A stretch of 64,000 nucleotides of DNA from a virus, in the IMG/VR virus record IMGVR_UViG_3300034407_002866, positions 1 to 64,000 of that record. One strand, written 5' to 3'. This document shows positions 1 through 8,851 of this stretch, piece by piece; the first letter of the stretch is position 1; each line of letters starts with the position of its first letter. The notes under the pieces are model-generated. The model did not search any database. It saw nothing but the letters and a program-made list of their open reading frames with translations, and was not told where the DNA came from. The position numbers and the translations under genes were made by a program.

Positions 1-2380
1 ACCTTGAGAACCTTCATTTCCAGTACCTTGGATACCCTGCCGGCCGTACGATCCTTGAATACCTTGGACACCCTGTTCGCCCGCATTACCCTGCACACCC
101 TGAATACCTTGAATACCTTGAATACCTTGGATTCCTTGAATACCCTGTGGGCCAACAATGTTTCCTACATTTATCCATTCTCCACCGTCGTCAGGAGTAA
201 AAGTCCACAAGTCATTTGTTAATTCATCTATAACAGCATCACCTGGAACAGCATCTGCAAACGCAGTTTCTAATATTACTTGTGGATCAAATGTTGGAGC
301 CTGATTTACGTCTGCCACGGTCCCAAGTATTCTAAACGGGTTACCGGTATTACCTTGGATACCTTGACGACCTTGGATACCTTGCATACCTTGTGTACCT
401 TGAATCGCAGTACCCTGTATACCTTGAATACCTTGAAAACCTTGAAATCCACGATTTCCAATAATGCCTTGAAAACCTTGCGATCCTTGTATTGCAGTAC
501 CTTGTAAACCTTGCTCGCCCTGTATACCTTGGATACCTTGACGGCCTTGGATACCTTGCACACCTTGAGTACCTTGGATACCTTGCCGGCCTTGATTGGC
601 AGTGCCTTGGATACCCTGCGGACCAACTATGTCTCCGGTGTTTATCCATTCATTACCGTCCCACAACCAAAATTCGTTTAGCTGGCGATCAATAATACCG
701 TCTGAAAGATCCGGGCCCGCTATAGAAGGTCTTTCAGTTGGAGGTTGCCCATCGAGTGTCGGCCCGAATGCTTCTCTTATTATTTCTTCAGGAGTGCGCG
801 CCGGGAAGTTAACATTAACGTCTTCGATAGATCCTATTATTCTAAATGGATCACCAGTTTTGCCTTGAATGCCCTGAATACCTTGAAGGCCTTGGCTGCC
901 TTGCAATCCTTGGTGTCCGCCTCCACCTTGAATACCTTGAGTACCTTGGATACCCTGCATGCCTTGTACACCTTGTACGCCTTGCTCGCCTTGAATACCC
1001 TGAATACCTTGTTCGCCCTGAATACCTTGGATGCCATCGAAACCTTGGATACCTTGACGACCTTGCATACCTTGTATAGGAGATCCTTGAAGTCCTTGAA
1101 CACCCTGCTCGCCCTGTATACCTTGTACACCTTGGATACCTTGAATACCTTGTACGCCTTGAATACCCTGAGTACCTTGGGATCCTTGTGTACCCAAATT
1201 ACCTTGAATACCTTGAGGAGCCTGGGTACCTTGCATACCTTGCACGCCTTGTACGCCTTGAACACCTTGCATACCTTGGAAACCCTGTACCCCTCTTACA
1301 GGACCAACATTTATCCAAACATTATTGCCAGTATATGCCCACAAATCGTTTGACGCTTCGTCAATAACAGTTTCACCAACACCAGCTGACGGGAATTGTG
1401 CATTTAATAATGTGTTTGGATTGTTAGGTGGATTTACGTTAACATCGCCTACTGCTCCAATAATATTTAAAGCAGGGCCGAACGCACCTTGGAGTCCTTG
1501 AGAACCTTGAAGTCCTTGCTCTCCCATAATGCCTTGGACGCCTTGAGTACCTTGTACACCTTGACTTCCTTGAAGTCCTTGAATACCTTGAATACCTTGT
1601 TGTCCAACCGTCCCTTGAAAGCCTACGCCAGTTGTACCTTGGAATCCAAAGTCGCCTTGAACACCCTGTACACCCTGTTCGCCTTGAATACCCTGCGGTC
1701 CTTGAAAACCTTGGTTACCTTGTGCGCCTTGAGTACCTTGAATACCTTGGAATCCTAAGTTGCCTTGAATACCTTGTAAACCTTGATTTCCGTACCCGGC
1801 AGTACCTTGAATGCCTTGCTCACCATTAGTGCCTTGTAAACCTTGCTCACCTAAACCGCCTGTACCTTGTACACCTTGGTTTCCTTGAAGTCCTTGGATA
1901 CCTTGAATACCTTGAATACCTTGCATCCCCTGGACACCTTGGTTTCCTTGAAGTCCTTGGATACCCTGAATACCTTGAATACCTTGGTTTCCTTGAAGTC
2001 CTTGGATTCCTTGAAAGCCTTGGATACCCTGAATACCACGTCGCCCTTGAAGACCTTGTAGACCAAATTCACCGATAGTACCTTGCAGACCTTGAACGCC
2101 TTGCCAACCTTGAATACCTTGGACGCCTTGCTCGCCTTGAATACCCTGTTCGCCAGTAATACCTTGTAAACCTTGGAAGCCAGTTTCGCCTCGCCCATCC
2201 TGGCCCTGAATGCCAAAACTACCTTGCGTTCCTTGTTCGCCTTGAAGACCAGCTCCAATTGCGCCTTGCGTTCCTTGTTCGCCAGTAGTACCTTGAGTAC
2301 CTTGTTCGCCAGTAGTACCTTGAGTACCTTGTATTGCAACAGAACCGCTTCCTGATCTAACCCAAACGTTGGTTGCCGCG
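1..2380 (-). repeat. Collagen-coding short tandem repeats
   Basis: Degenerate 9-nt units, seen on the plus strand as variants of taccttgaa, encode Gly-X-Gln triplets of the fibre. Synonymous variation between units is high. The low-complexity DNA creates long spurious open frames on both strands. Confidence 0.85.
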
Positions 2381-2448
2381 TTATAAGTAAACGTAACAGA
2401 CCCAACAACATATGTGTCGCCATCTGATGGTGATGTTGGAAAAGCCAT
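1..2448 (-). CDS. Collagen-like tail fibre protein (partial, runs off window)
   Basis: Read on the minus strand from ATG at 2448, the frame stays open to base 1, giving at least 816 residues, so the C-terminus lies outside the window. After an N-terminal stretch of about 35 residues ([16 protein letters not shown] and on) it becomes long runs of Gly-X-Gln triplets ([19 protein letters not shown]), the collagen-like pattern. Three non-repeat modules of about 60-85 residues interrupt it, near bases 140-350, 615-860 and 1290-1490. Each has an (F)xIIG/ILG...DVN start and ends with WIN(V/T)G...GPQG or a close variant. Collagen-like triple helices are known in phage fibres; that this is the receptor-binding fibre is inferred from the neighbouring tail chaperone and PAAR gene. 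ATG overlaps the upstream stop (TAATG). Confidence 0.85.
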   Translation of the reverse strand, partial: MAFPTSPSDGDTYVVGSVTFTYNAATNVWVRSGSGSVAIQGTQGTTGEQGTQGTTGEQGTQGAIGAGLQGEQGTQGSFGIQGQDGRGETGFQGLQGITGEQGIQGEQGVQGIQGWQGVQGLQGTIGEFGLQGLQGRRGIQGIQGFQGIQGLQGNQGIQGIQGIQGLQGNQGVQGMQGIQGIQGIQGLQGNQGVQGTGGLGEQGLQGTNGEQGIQGTAGYGNQGLQGIQGNLGFQGIQGTQGAQGNQGFQGPQGIQGEQGVQGVQGDFGFQGTTGVGFQGTVGQQGIQGIQGLQGSQGVQGTQGVQGIMGEQGLQGSQGLQGAFGPALNIIGAVGDVNVNPPNNPNTLLNAQFPSAGVGETVIDEASNDLWAYTGNNVWINVGPVRGVQGFQGMQGVQGVQGVQGMQGTQAPQGIQGNLGTQGSQGTQGIQGVQGIQGIQGVQGIQGEQGVQGLQGSPIQGMQGRQGIQGFDGIQGIQGEQGIQGIQGEQGVQGVQGMQGIQGTQGIQGGGGHQGLQGSQGLQGIQGIQGKTGDPFRIIGSIEDVNVNFPARTPEEIIREAFGPTLDGQPPTERPSIAGPDLSDGIIDRQLNEFWLWDGNEWINTGDIVGPQGIQGTANQGRQGIQGTQGVQGIQGRQGIQGIQGEQGLQGTAIQGSQGFQGIIGNRGFQGFQGIQGIQGTAIQGTQGMQGIQGRQGIQGNTGNPFRILGTVADVNQAPTFDPQVILETAFADAVPGDAVIDELTNDLWTFTPDDGGEWINVGNIVGPQGIQGIQGIQGIQGIQGVQGNAGEQGVQGIQGSYGRQGIQGTGNEGSQG

Positions 2449-2765
2449 TAGAAATTTTCTCCTGGTTTAGTTGGCCAAACAATTGTTTCGGGGAAACCTG
2501 CTTGGATTGTAACATCTCTGAGTGCTTGACGATAAATTGCCCAAGCTTGGCAGTATGTATTGCTTTTCCACGCTGCATAGCTTCCACCGCCCCAAAGTAT
2601 TGAAGTGCATTTTGCCCAATTTGCATCAGATGCTAACAAGAGGGCATCACGTTCTGTTCTAACTTCTTCGGCTAACCCTTCCTCAACATAACCAGGCCAA
2701 TCAGCCAAGTTGGCATCATCTGCTACTACAATGCGGCGCCCGTCTTTTTCAAATATTTTAGTCAT
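2448..2765 (-). CDS. Phage tail assembly chaperone-like protein
   Basis: A 105-residue protein with the pattern of the phage tail assembly chaperone family (Phage_tail_APC type): [15 protein letters not shown] in the middle, then YRQALRDVT, and a C-terminal [11 protein letters not shown]. Such proteins usually sit next to a tail fibre gene and help fold or assemble it. Here the stop overlaps the collagen-like fibre start by one base, which supports that role. The call rests on motif recognition. Confidence 0.65.
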   Translation of the reverse strand: MTKIFEKDGRRIVVADDANLADWPGYVEEGLAEEVRTERDALLLASDANWAKCTSILWGGGSYAAWKSNTYCQAWAIYRQALRDVTIQAGFPETIVWPTKPGENF

Positions 2766-2776
2766 TTGTTAATCCT

Positions 2777-3808
2777 CTAATTATCGTACACGATGTAGAT
2801 AGCACCATTCCAACCAGCTGGAGATGCCACAACAATGGCCGCTGCGGACTCGCTACTTGCCGTAGCTAAACCCACTCCACCACTGGTCTGGCCTCCACCC
2901 TGTTCAATAAACCTCGAGGTTCCAATCAAGTAGTTTGTGGCATTATCCTCATAAACCGATGCCATACCTGAGTATGAAGGATCAAGTGTAATACCGGATG
3001 TGTTTGTTACTGTACCATCTGTACCATTTGCAGGTGTAGGATATCCGTTAGATATTGCTGTTACCACACCTGACCCGCCTGCTGTACCTGGCGTGATGTC
3101 GATAGCGCCAGAACCTAATGTCCAACTTGAAGTAGTACCTTCTGTACCACTATCCGTTCTAGCACTACCATTAGGTACACCCAACAAGTGGGCTGCACCA
3201 CCAGCACCTAATGTTACAGATGTACCTTGGAGTGTCGATACGTCCGAAACGTAGAACACTGCTTCGCCTGCAGCACCAGATCTGGAGGCTACTGCGTAAA
3301 AGTTTCCGTTATTCGAAGTATAAAGACCTGCACCACCACCAGAACCTGTTGCACCGTGGAACCTTACCCACGCACCACCTGTTGTTTTATCTAGAGCAAT
3401 TGTACCTGATGCTGTAATCTCTTGAACAGTAGCAATGGCTACATCATTATTACCACCAGTTCCAATTACTTCAACCCAAGAGGTGCCATTCCATAATACT
3501 AAAGAACCTACACCACCAGCTGACGTATCAAACCAACCGTCTCCAGTATTTTTTACGAGAGGTTCAGTCTCTGATATTGTTGTTTTATTACTAGGAGAAA
3601 TGTCAAGCCATACACCACCAGCTTCAACCGACCATGCAAAGGTTCTTTGAGTGATACCTGTATCCAACCACATTTGGCCATCGCTTGGCTCTAAAGGAGC
3701 GGTATTAGCGATAATTAAACTAGATCCACCAGAAAGTTGAGCGAAGTTATCGTCTAACTCATCAAAAGTAAGTGCAAAACCTTTATCGCGGCGTAATATT
3801 ATAGCCAT
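2777..3808 (-). CDS. Virion structural / tail fibre protein
   Basis: A 343-residue protein. The N-terminus has LTFDELDDNFAQL, a motif common near the N-terminus of phage fibre and baseplate-associated proteins. It is followed by two short repeats of the form P(L)EPSDGQMWLDTG / EPLVKNTGDGWFDTS, each ending in a W-L-D or W-F-D step. The rest is Gly/Ser/Thr-rich and probably beta-structured. It lies between the chaperone and a small protein in the tail gene run. Exact role unknown; a second fibre or fibre adaptor is the best guess. Confidence 0.6.
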   Translation of the reverse strand: MAIILRRDKGFALTFDELDDNFAQLSGGSSLIIANTAPLEPSDGQMWLDTGITQRTFAWSVEAGGVWLDISPSNKTTISETEPLVKNTGDGWFDTSAGGVGSLVLWNGTSWVEVIGTGGNNDVAIATVQEITASGTIALDKTTGGAWVRFHGATGSGGGAGLYTSNNGNFYAVASRSGAAGEAVFYVSDVSTLQGTSVTLGAGGAAHLLGVPNGSARTDSGTEGTTSSWTLGSGAIDITPGTAGGSGVVTAISNGYPTPANGTDGTVTNTSGITLDPSYSGMASVYEDNATNYLIGTSRFIEQGGGQTSGGVGLATASSESAAAIVVASPAGWNGAIYIVYDN

Positions 3809-4068
3809 TATGTGGTTTCTCCTTCGTCACTATAATACAGCCCGACGTATGCAGCAAAGAGACCCATTGTTTCAGGACCGTAAGGTTGGTAACCTGGGTT
3901 TGGTACTACGTAATCGTCGTTAACATACGAAAAGGCTATTTTATCTTCTTCATTAATATCGTCAAACACAAATTGATACGTAAGTTCAATCAAACGCTGT
4001 TTTTCAATAGGGTCTGTTTCTGCCGCGATTTGAGCAAGAAAACTTCTATAATTTGGTTTCGTACTCAT
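3808..4068 (-). CDS. Hypothetical protein in tail operon
   Basis: An 86-residue acidic protein that I do not recognise. The first half is probably helical and the end is rich in Tyr and Pro (NPGYQPYGPETMG). Its stop overlaps the start of the next gene (ATGA-type), so it is co-translated with the structural protein at 2777-3808. Confidence 0.6.
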   Translation of the reverse strand: MSTKPNYRSFLAQIAAETDPIEKQRLIELTYQFVFDDINEEDKIAFSYVNDDYVVPNPGYQPYGPETMGLFAAYVGLYYSDEGETT

Positions 4069-4071
4069 AAT

Positions 4072-4374
4072 TTATCCACCTGCAAATACCTTACCAGAAC
4101 CACCTTTCGCGGCATTTGCAGGCCAAGATCCATGACCGCCCGTAGTGTCCAGCTTTCTATGCACACCAATTCCTTGCGCAAAAACCTTTGTAGATGCGCC
4201 TACGGCAGGATCTCCGCAGGCGGTTTTATCACCCTTGACAATAGCCCTACGTGTCTCAACGAAAACTTTTTCTTGTTTCGTTGAGTTATATGGAGTTTGG
4301 TGGAATGGGTTTGGAGTAGGAGACGCGTGACCATAATGACGGTCTATTCTATCTCTTACAATTCCTTTGCTCAT
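4072..4374 (-). CDS. PAAR-like tail spike tip protein
   Basis: A 100-residue protein whose C-terminal two thirds fit the PAAR fold: IVKGDKTACGDP, ASTKVFAQGIGVHRKLDTTGGHGSW, then SGKVFAGG. PAAR proteins form the conical, metal-containing tip of the membrane-piercing spike; T4 gp5.4 (about 97 residues) is the equivalent. Histidines and a cysteine that could bind the metal are present. It lies first in the tail run, just behind a TATAAATA late promoter (4398-4405). Confidence 0.75.
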   Translation of the reverse strand: MSKGIVRDRIDRHYGHASPTPNPFHQTPYNSTKQEKVFVETRRAIVKGDKTACGDPAVGASTKVFAQGIGVHRKLDTTGGHGSWPANAAKGGSGKVFAGG

Positions 4375-4380
4375 AATGTT

Positions 4381-4415
4381 AGTGCCTCTTTTACTTATAT
4401 TTATAAAGAGGCACT
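4381..4415. other. 10-bp perfect inverted repeat around a late promoter
   Basis: AGTGCCTCTT pairs with AAGAGGCACT across a 15-nt AT-rich loop. It sits between PhoH and the PAAR gene. There is no U-run on the minus strand, so it is not a classical terminator; it could slow read-through or protect the 3' end of the phoH message. Confidence 0.5.
4398..4405 (-). promoter_or_regulatory. T4-like late promoter TATAAATA
   Basis: TATAAATA on the minus strand, 24 nt before the PAAR gene start. It fills one side of the loop of a perfect 10-bp hairpin (stem arms 4381-4390 and 4406-4415). Confidence 0.6.
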
Positions 4416-4424
4416 AATCAGTAT

Positions 4425-5177
4425 TTAAGCAGCTTCTAATATTTTTTCTTTTGCAATTATATATTCTTTTACAAGCCCAGAGCGAACAATATCGTCTACT
4501 CCAAAATTTATAACGTTAAAGGATGTAATTTGTTTAAGAACTTTTAAAAAGTCGTATAGTCCTGAATTATCAGCTTTATTTTTAGAAGCAGCTAAGTCGT
4601 CTTGCGCTGTATCTCCGCAAAAAATAATTTTTGACGATTCGCCAACTCGCGTAATAATAGTATCAAGCTCGTGGTAATTCATAGATTGGCATTCATCTAC
4701 AATTATAACCGAGTTATCAAACGTAAGACCCCTGATATTCGAAGAAGTTGTAAATTTAATCATCCCTTTCATTTTAAGTATTTGATAAGCGTCCTTTCTT
4801 CCAAACAAATCGTTGACTATGTCAACATAAGGAGCTTCAAATATTGCTTCCTTTTGTTCTAATGTACCTGGGACAAATCCCTGTTCGCGCGTTTGAACTG
4901 CAGATCTAACTATGACGATTTTTTCATACTCTCCTTTCTCTAGTACATCTTTGAGTGCCAAGTATGTAGCACACATTGTTTTTCCTGTACCTGCTGTTCC
5001 GATGGCTGCGAGATTATATCCTTGTTTATAAGATCTAAATAAATCGTTTTGTTTTGGAGTTAATGGGCTGATCTTTCGCATTGAAAACTTTTGATTTAAA
5101 ATACCGACCATATGATCCATTTCTCTTTCTTGTCTACGCTTTTCTCTCTTAGATAATCTACGCTGCTGTGTTGCCAT
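4425..5177 (-). CDS. phoH: PhoH-like P-loop ATPase
   Basis: A 250-residue protein with a basic N-terminus, then a P-loop NTPase domain: Walker A GTAGTGKT at about residues 60-67, Walker B VIIVDECQ near 160, and FCGDTAQ further on, typical of PhoH and related SF1-like ATPases. PhoH genes are very common in marine phages. The host gene belongs to the phosphate regulon in some bacteria, but the biochemical role (possibly RNA-directed) is unsettled. The start follows a strong AGGAGG-like site. Confidence 0.85.
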   Translation of the reverse strand: MATQQRRLSKREKRRQEREMDHMVGILNQKFSMRKISPLTPKQNDLFRSYKQGYNLAAIGTAGTGKTMCATYLALKDVLEKGEYEKIVIVRSAVQTREQGFVPGTLEQKEAIFEAPYVDIVNDLFGRKDAYQILKMKGMIKFTTSSNIRGLTFDNSVIIVDECQSMNYHELDTIITRVGESSKIIFCGDTAQDDLAASKNKADNSGLYDFLKVLKQITSFNVINFGVDDIVRSGLVKEYIIAKEKILEAA

Positions 5178-5213
5178 GAAACCTCCTTACGAATGAGGAA
5201 AATTTTTCGTTTC

Positions 5214-5447
5214 CTATCGTATGTTTATTGTGTTATCTTTATGAACTTTTGCTTTTTGTAATACATCACGAAAATTATCATCGGGTCTACGGACACCAAT
5301 GCGTACCGAGTCAACGATTCCCGGAAATCTCTTAAATATTTGTTTTACGGTGGGGTTTTCTATTAAATATGTCTCGCGTTCGGACATACTCATAATCTTA
5401 TCAAATTGTTCATTCGTTTCTTTGTCTTCAAAACTATAATGAGGCAT
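5214..5447 (-). CDS. Hypothetical protein
   Basis: A 77-residue charged protein, no recognised domain. It contains RFPGIVDSVRIGVRRPDDNFRDVL. It has a good ribosome site (AAAGGAGAC) before its ATG and lies between the terminator of the HAD gene and phoH. Confidence 0.55.
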   Translation of the reverse strand: MPHYSFEDKETNEQFDKIMSMSERETYLIENPTVKQIFKRFPGIVDSVRIGVRRPDDNFRDVLQKAKVHKDNTINIR

Positions 5448-5460
5448 TAAGTCTCCTTTA

Positions 5461-5495
5461 AAAAAATAAAAAGGCGATCCATACAGAATCGCCTT
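5461..5495 (-). terminator. Rho-independent terminator
   Basis: On the minus strand an 8-bp stem AAGGCGAT / ATCGCCTT (5495-5488 with 5478-5471) is followed at once by TTTTTATTTTTT. It ends the HAD-hydrolase transcript. Confidence 0.8.
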
Positions 5496-5527
5496 AGCAT
5501 AATATAACTAATCTGTATTACCTTTAT

Positions 5528-6106
5528 TTATACAATCATTTCGTAAATTTCCTTCCAATTTGCAACTTTTTGTGCCAAACCGACATAATCTTTATTGTGT
5601 TCATGTTCGATGAGTATCGAGTTTAGACCAAGTTTAATTCCAAGGTCCGCGTTCTCTGGCTTATCTTCAACCCAGAAGCAGCCAGTGTCACGGTAAGGCT
5701 CAAGGGCTTCATCCTTATCTCCACCGCATTCAAGGCAGATAACTTCCTCAAAAACCTTTTTGCCAAAAATAGCTTCAAGATTTTTTGTACGAAGTTTACC
5801 TGCATACTTATCAGTAGACAGAGATGTAATGCAATGGAATACATAGCCGTGATCTTCGTGAAGTTTGCGTACGTATTTAACAGCATCTCGGAATGGAGTT
5901 AGCCATCCAATTGCGGCCGATGTATTAAAGTATTCGCACATTTGCTTTGCTTCTGAATAAGGCATATTAAATACTTTACCCATATCATATTCTTCATATG
6001 AAAGCGGAGTATGACCTCGTGCTTCCATCCATTTATAAAAGGAATATTGCCAATCGAGCAATACACCATCACAATCTACGAGGATTAGTTTTTCATTTAG
6101 TTTCAT
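5528..6106 (-). CDS. HAD-superfamily phosphatase / 5'-nucleotidase-like
   Basis: A 192-residue HAD hydrolase. Motif I is VDCDGV (D11, D13, nucleophile and acid/base), motif II is ITSLS near residue 105, and a conserved E-D pair (WVEDKPENAD) forms motif IV. The size and cap position fit the deoxyribonucleotidase-like HAD group, which suggests dephosphorylation of nucleotides, but the substrate cannot be told from sequence. It follows a gene with an early promoter and is closed by a terminator. Confidence 0.75.
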   Translation of the reverse strand: MKLNEKLILVDCDGVLLDWQYSFYKWMEARGHTPLSYEEYDMGKVFNMPYSEAKQMCEYFNTSAAIGWLTPFRDAVKYVRKLHEDHGYVFHCITSLSTDKYAGKLRTKNLEAIFGKKVFEEVICLECGGDKDEALEPYRDTGCFWVEDKPENADLGIKLGLNSILIEHEHNKDYVGLAQKVANWKEIYEMIV

Positions 6107-6124
6107 ATTATAGTCTTTCTTAAC

Positions 6125-6481
6125 TTATGCCGCGAAACGTGCTACGATACCACGTTCGTCGGTCTTATACATTTTTCCACGAGACTCATATACGAATGAA
6201 TATTTTTGAGCGCGTGTTTTATACGATACAAGTTTTTCACCTGCTTTATTTTCCATTTTTAAACCAAGACGTTCGGCCTCCATTTGAAGAATTCGATCAG
6301 TCATAGTAACCGCACCTTTTACTTTTGCTTGGATTTTAATGTTAACTTCAGCGTCTGAATAACTCATGTTTCCTACTAAGATTTCCAAATTAGTTTCGAC
6401 GCCATATGCATCAAGCAATGCTTGCATTTCGTTACGAAGATTGCGAAGAGTTGGTTTGTCGAATTTTGTTACTTTAGTCAT
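6125..6481 (-). CDS. Hypothetical early protein
   Basis: A protein of 118 residues starting MTKVTKF. I chose the ATG at 6481 because AAAGGA lies just upstream, and because the longer frame (to 6538) would run through the promoter. Basic and mostly helical at the N-terminus, ending with a beta-like tail (KYSFVYESRGKMYKTDERG). No recognised family. Confidence 0.6.
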   Translation of the reverse strand: MTKVTKFDKPTLRNLRNEMQALLDAYGVETNLEILVGNMSYSDAEVNIKIQAKVKGAVTMTDRILQMEAERLGLKMENKAGEKLVSYKTRAQKYSFVYESRGKMYKTDERGIVARFAA

Positions 6482-6509
6482 GATGTAGTCCTTTTCATTT
6501 GATATATAC

Positions 6510-6538
6510 AATCTATCTGATTCGCGAGCAAATGTCAA
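6510..6538 (-). promoter_or_regulatory. Sigma70-type early promoter
   Basis: TTGACA (6538-6533), 17-nt spacer, TAGATT (6515-6510), directly upstream of the gene at 6125-6481. Confidence 0.75.
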
Positions 6539-6544
6539 TAGTTA

Positions 6545-6934
6545 TTATGCAGTTACCTCATTTAAATTCATTTCAACTTCTTCCCAGCGGCGGTGCCAGT
6601 AAGAAGTATGCGTGTCTGTATAAAGCCATGCCTCCCCATCAAAGAAGTAAAGATAATCAGCACCTGCGTGGTTATCGCCACACTGCAAGAATACCTTTGG
6701 AGAATCATATTCAACAGCAAGTTCGTTATGTACTGCTTCAACTACACTTTCATATAAGTTAGACTTGAGACTTGAAAGGTAACCTGAGTTGGCGACAGCT
6801 TTTGCTTTTTCTGAGGTGTTGTAGCTTTCAACCAAAAGACGGCCGTTATAAGCAAGGTAACCATCGTAATGGCAGTACGTTGCAGTAACTGAGCCGTCTT
6901 CGTTGTAGTAGCCGATCATTGATGAAGTACCCAT
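6545..6934 (-). CDS. Hypothetical early protein
   Basis: A 129-residue acidic, aromatic-rich protein (HYDGYLAYNGRLL, ADYLYFFDGEAWLYTDTHTSYWHRR). Its fold is unknown to me. It is the first gene behind its own early promoter at 6969-6997, with AAAGGAATC before the ATG. Confidence 0.6.
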   Translation of the reverse strand: MGTSSMIGYYNEDGSVTATYCHYDGYLAYNGRLLVESYNTSEKAKAVANSGYLSSLKSNLYESVVEAVHNELAVEYDSPKVFLQCGDNHAGADYLYFFDGEAWLYTDTHTSYWHRRWEEVEMNLNEVTA

Positions 6935-6968
6935 AGTATTGATTCCTTTTGTTTTACCTTATAGAATC

Positions 6969-6997
6969 AATATACGCTATTTGTACTCAAATGTCAA
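6969..6997 (-). promoter_or_regulatory. Sigma70-type early promoter
   Basis: TTGACA (6997-6992), 17-nt spacer, TATATT (6974-6969), 35 nt before the gene at 6545-6934. Confidence 0.8.
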
Positions 6998-7016
6998 TAG
7001 TTAATATGAAAAAGAA

Positions 7017-7175
7017 TTATGGTTTTTCGTTTTCGTCGAAAATAGAAGATCTTTCCTTTGCTTTTTTACGGCGCTGGTTTTGGATATTCATTTTTTGCTT
7101 TTTACGATCATAATTTTCATCATCATCGTCCCATTCATCATAATCTTCTCTAAATTTTTTGAACGATTTAGCCAT
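7017..7175 (-). CDS. Small charged protein (52 aa)
   Basis: ATG at 7175 to stop at 7017. The protein begins MAKSFKKFREDYDEWDDDDE: an acidic stretch followed by a basic one (KKQKMNIQNQRRKKAKER). Its start overlaps the stop of the gene at 7168-7608 by 8 bases, so it is co-translated. The first residues resemble the MKxFKxFxxE tag of head-associated proteins elsewhere in the window, but lack the L/I-x-E step. Function unknown. Confidence 0.55.
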   Translation of the reverse strand: MAKSFKKFREDYDEWDDDDENYDRKKQKMNIQNQRRKKAKERSSIFDENEKP

Positions 7176-7608
7176 TTTCTTTCTCTTTTACTATTGCTGT
7201 AATTAGGCCCGGGAATGCTTCTATCACAACTGCCTTTGGCAATCCCTTAATTGGTTTTTGGGCAATCATTTTACATAACAAATCTGCGTCTTTATCGTCA
7301 ACGTCTTGTAACAAACTGATAAAAAGGTTTTCTCTTTTTACTTGGTTTAGGTTATCATAGCCTCCACCCTTTATAAAAATACGCAAACGCCTTGCTTCTT
7401 TAAACAACATTCCTTCAACGTCAAAATACCCGTTCTTTTTCCAAGGGGGTGGAACACTAGGAATTAAAAATTCAACACTTTTATCGTACGTGTTTTTAAG
7501 AATTGTTCGTAGAGGAACGGTGTCATTTTTTTGAAGCCATGCTATTTTTTCCTCTTTTGAGTCAAGTTTGCACGCCTTGTTAATAATTTCAGATAATGAT
7601 AATAACAT
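7168..7608 (-). CDS. Conserved T4-like phage protein, function unknown
   Basis: A 146-residue protein sharing one base with the end of the RNase H gene. It looks like a helical protein found beside rnh in marine T4-like phages (pattern: KIAWLQKNDTVPLRTILKNTYD, then IPSVPPPWKKN). No catalytic motif is visible. The location between rnh and other early genes suggests a replication-linked role, as inference only. Confidence 0.6.
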   Translation of the reverse strand: MLLSLSEIINKACKLDSKEEKIAWLQKNDTVPLRTILKNTYDKSVEFLIPSVPPPWKKNGYFDVEGMLFKEARRLRIFIKGGGYDNLNQVKRENLFISLLQDVDDKDADLLCKMIAQKPIKGLPKAVVIEAFPGLITAIVKEKENG

Positions 7609-8468
7609 TAAAAATCCTGTATGTCAGTAATTAAGTTTTTTAGTTTCTTTTGTACGAAATAGTTAAATAGTTTAGATCTTCCAAATTCTTTTTCAATAGC
7701 ATATTCAGAAAGAATTATATCTTGATAATTTTGCGGAACTTTAGAAAGATCAATCATAAGAGTATTACGATCAAACCTAGCCTTTGTTTGAGAATCCATT
7801 GATTCTGGATTTTCAGTAAAGTTTGCAATTCTTTTTGCTGTCATTGGCTTTTGGCGATCGCCAATTACTATACAGTTATCAGCCGATAGAATATTTGGAA
7901 CTCCGTCGCCAACATCTCCTTTTAATACATGTTCTCGTAAATATTTATCAGGATCGGAATTTTGAATCCATTTCTTACGAACAGGATCGTATTGTTTTAC
8001 GTTTGCATATTTGTGCAATTGTTTAAAATCATGGTCGCCAGATAAAATAAGAAATTGCTCAGCTCCAATGTTTAGCTCGGTTCCATATTTGTGTAGTACT
8101 GTTCCAATTACGTCATCTGCTTCGCAATGGTCAATGTGAATTACTTTATATGGAAAGTATTCCTTTAGCTCAGAGCGAATGTTGTTTATGATACCAAACA
8201 GGTGGTTCCAATCTAATTCAGACTCATCACGGGTTTTTTTACGCGCTGCCTTGTAGTATGGAAAGCTTTCACGCCTCCATGATTTTTGGCCGTCAGCGCA
8301 AATTACAATTTCACCAAATTCTTCGTGAAACTTTTTTCGATTTGATCGAATAGAATTAAGGAACATGTGACGTAAAAGGTTTTCATCAACGTCAATGTTG
8401 TGGTGGTTTCCAATGCTAGCAAATAAAGATGCCAACATTACTTGATTAAAGTCAATTAAAATAGCCAT
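7608..8468 (-). CDS. rnh: RNase H, T4-type 5'-3' FEN-family nuclease
   Basis: A 286-residue protein matching the T4 RNase H/FEN layout: LIDFNQ at the N-terminus (D6), ICADG near residue 57, HCEADDVIG and LSGDHDF in the middle, and KGDVGDGVPNIL (helix-hairpin-helix region) in the C-terminal half. These acidic residues bind the two metals. In T4 the enzyme removes RNA primers from Okazaki fragments and acts with gp32 and the clamp; the window also holds gp32. It has its own early-type promoter at 8507-8535. Confidence 0.85.
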   Translation of the reverse strand: MAILIDFNQVMLASLFASIGNHHNIDVDENLLRHMFLNSIRSNRKKFHEEFGEIVICADGQKSWRRESFPYYKAARKKTRDESELDWNHLFGIINNIRSELKEYFPYKVIHIDHCEADDVIGTVLHKYGTELNIGAEQFLILSGDHDFKQLHKYANVKQYDPVRKKWIQNSDPDKYLREHVLKGDVGDGVPNILSADNCIVIGDRQKPMTAKRIANFTENPESMDSQTKARFDRNTLMIDLSKVPQNYQDIILSEYAIEKEFGRSKLFNYFVQKKLKNLITDIQDF

Positions 8469-8506
8469 ATTATATTGTTTCTTTCATATCTGTATTGTAC
8501 AGATCT

Positions 8507-8535
8507 ATATTAATCTAAAAGATCGTTAATGTCAA
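8507..8535 (-). promoter_or_regulatory. Sigma70-type early promoter before rnh
   Basis: TTGACA (8535-8530), 17-nt spacer, TAATAT (8512-8507). It overlaps the 3' end of the gene at 8510-8851 and lies about 40 nt before the rnh start. Confidence 0.65.
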
Positions 8536-8851
8536 TAGATTCTTCATCCATATCTTCCTCAATAACGAAATCTTTTGCAAAATCTTGAAGTGTATGATGA
8601 ATTTTATTAGTATGCAGATGTAGTGATTTGATTGCTTCTAATAAAAGTATAATCGAAGGAAAATACTCTTCTATATTGTCGTCAAATTTACACCCAGATC
8701 TTACCATTTCAAGAAGAACTAAATTCCACAATTGTTCAGCAACGTCGGTTGAAAAGCTAATTCTATAATCAGCTAGTTTTTCAGCCAATTCTTCAGCTGA
8801 TTGTGGTGGTGTATCCAATTTGATTTTTGGAAAGGAAATGAGCTCGCCCAA
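8510..8851 (-). CDS. Conserved T4-like phage protein, function unknown
   Basis: A 113-residue acidic, all-helical protein with a very acidic C-terminus (IEEDMDEESIDINDLLD). Acidic tails of this kind are often protein-protein contacts in phage replication or transcription proteins. It adjoins the glycosyltransferase by one base, and a TATAAATA late-promoter match lies 42 nt upstream (8893-8900). Confidence 0.55.
   Translation of the reverse strand: MGELISFPKIKLDTPPQSAEELAEKLADYRISFSTDVAEQLWNLVLLEMVRSGCKFDDNIEEYFPSIILLLEAIKSLHLHTNKIHHTLQDFAKDFVIEEDMDEESIDINDLLD

Noticed and set aside
4-1758. Plus-strand open frames rich in Leu-Asn-Thr repeats
   Set aside because: They mirror the collagen-coding repeats of the minus-strand fibre; no ribosome sites, and the minus frame is continuous for 2448 bases.
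1-2380. Regular short repeats as a possible CRISPR array
   Set aside because: The 9-nt units are coding, have no constant repeat of 24-40 nt with unique spacers, and keep a single frame.
5525-5532. TATAAATA match as a late promoter
   Set aside because: It sits at the end of the HAD gene in front of a strong terminator and 80 nt from the next start.
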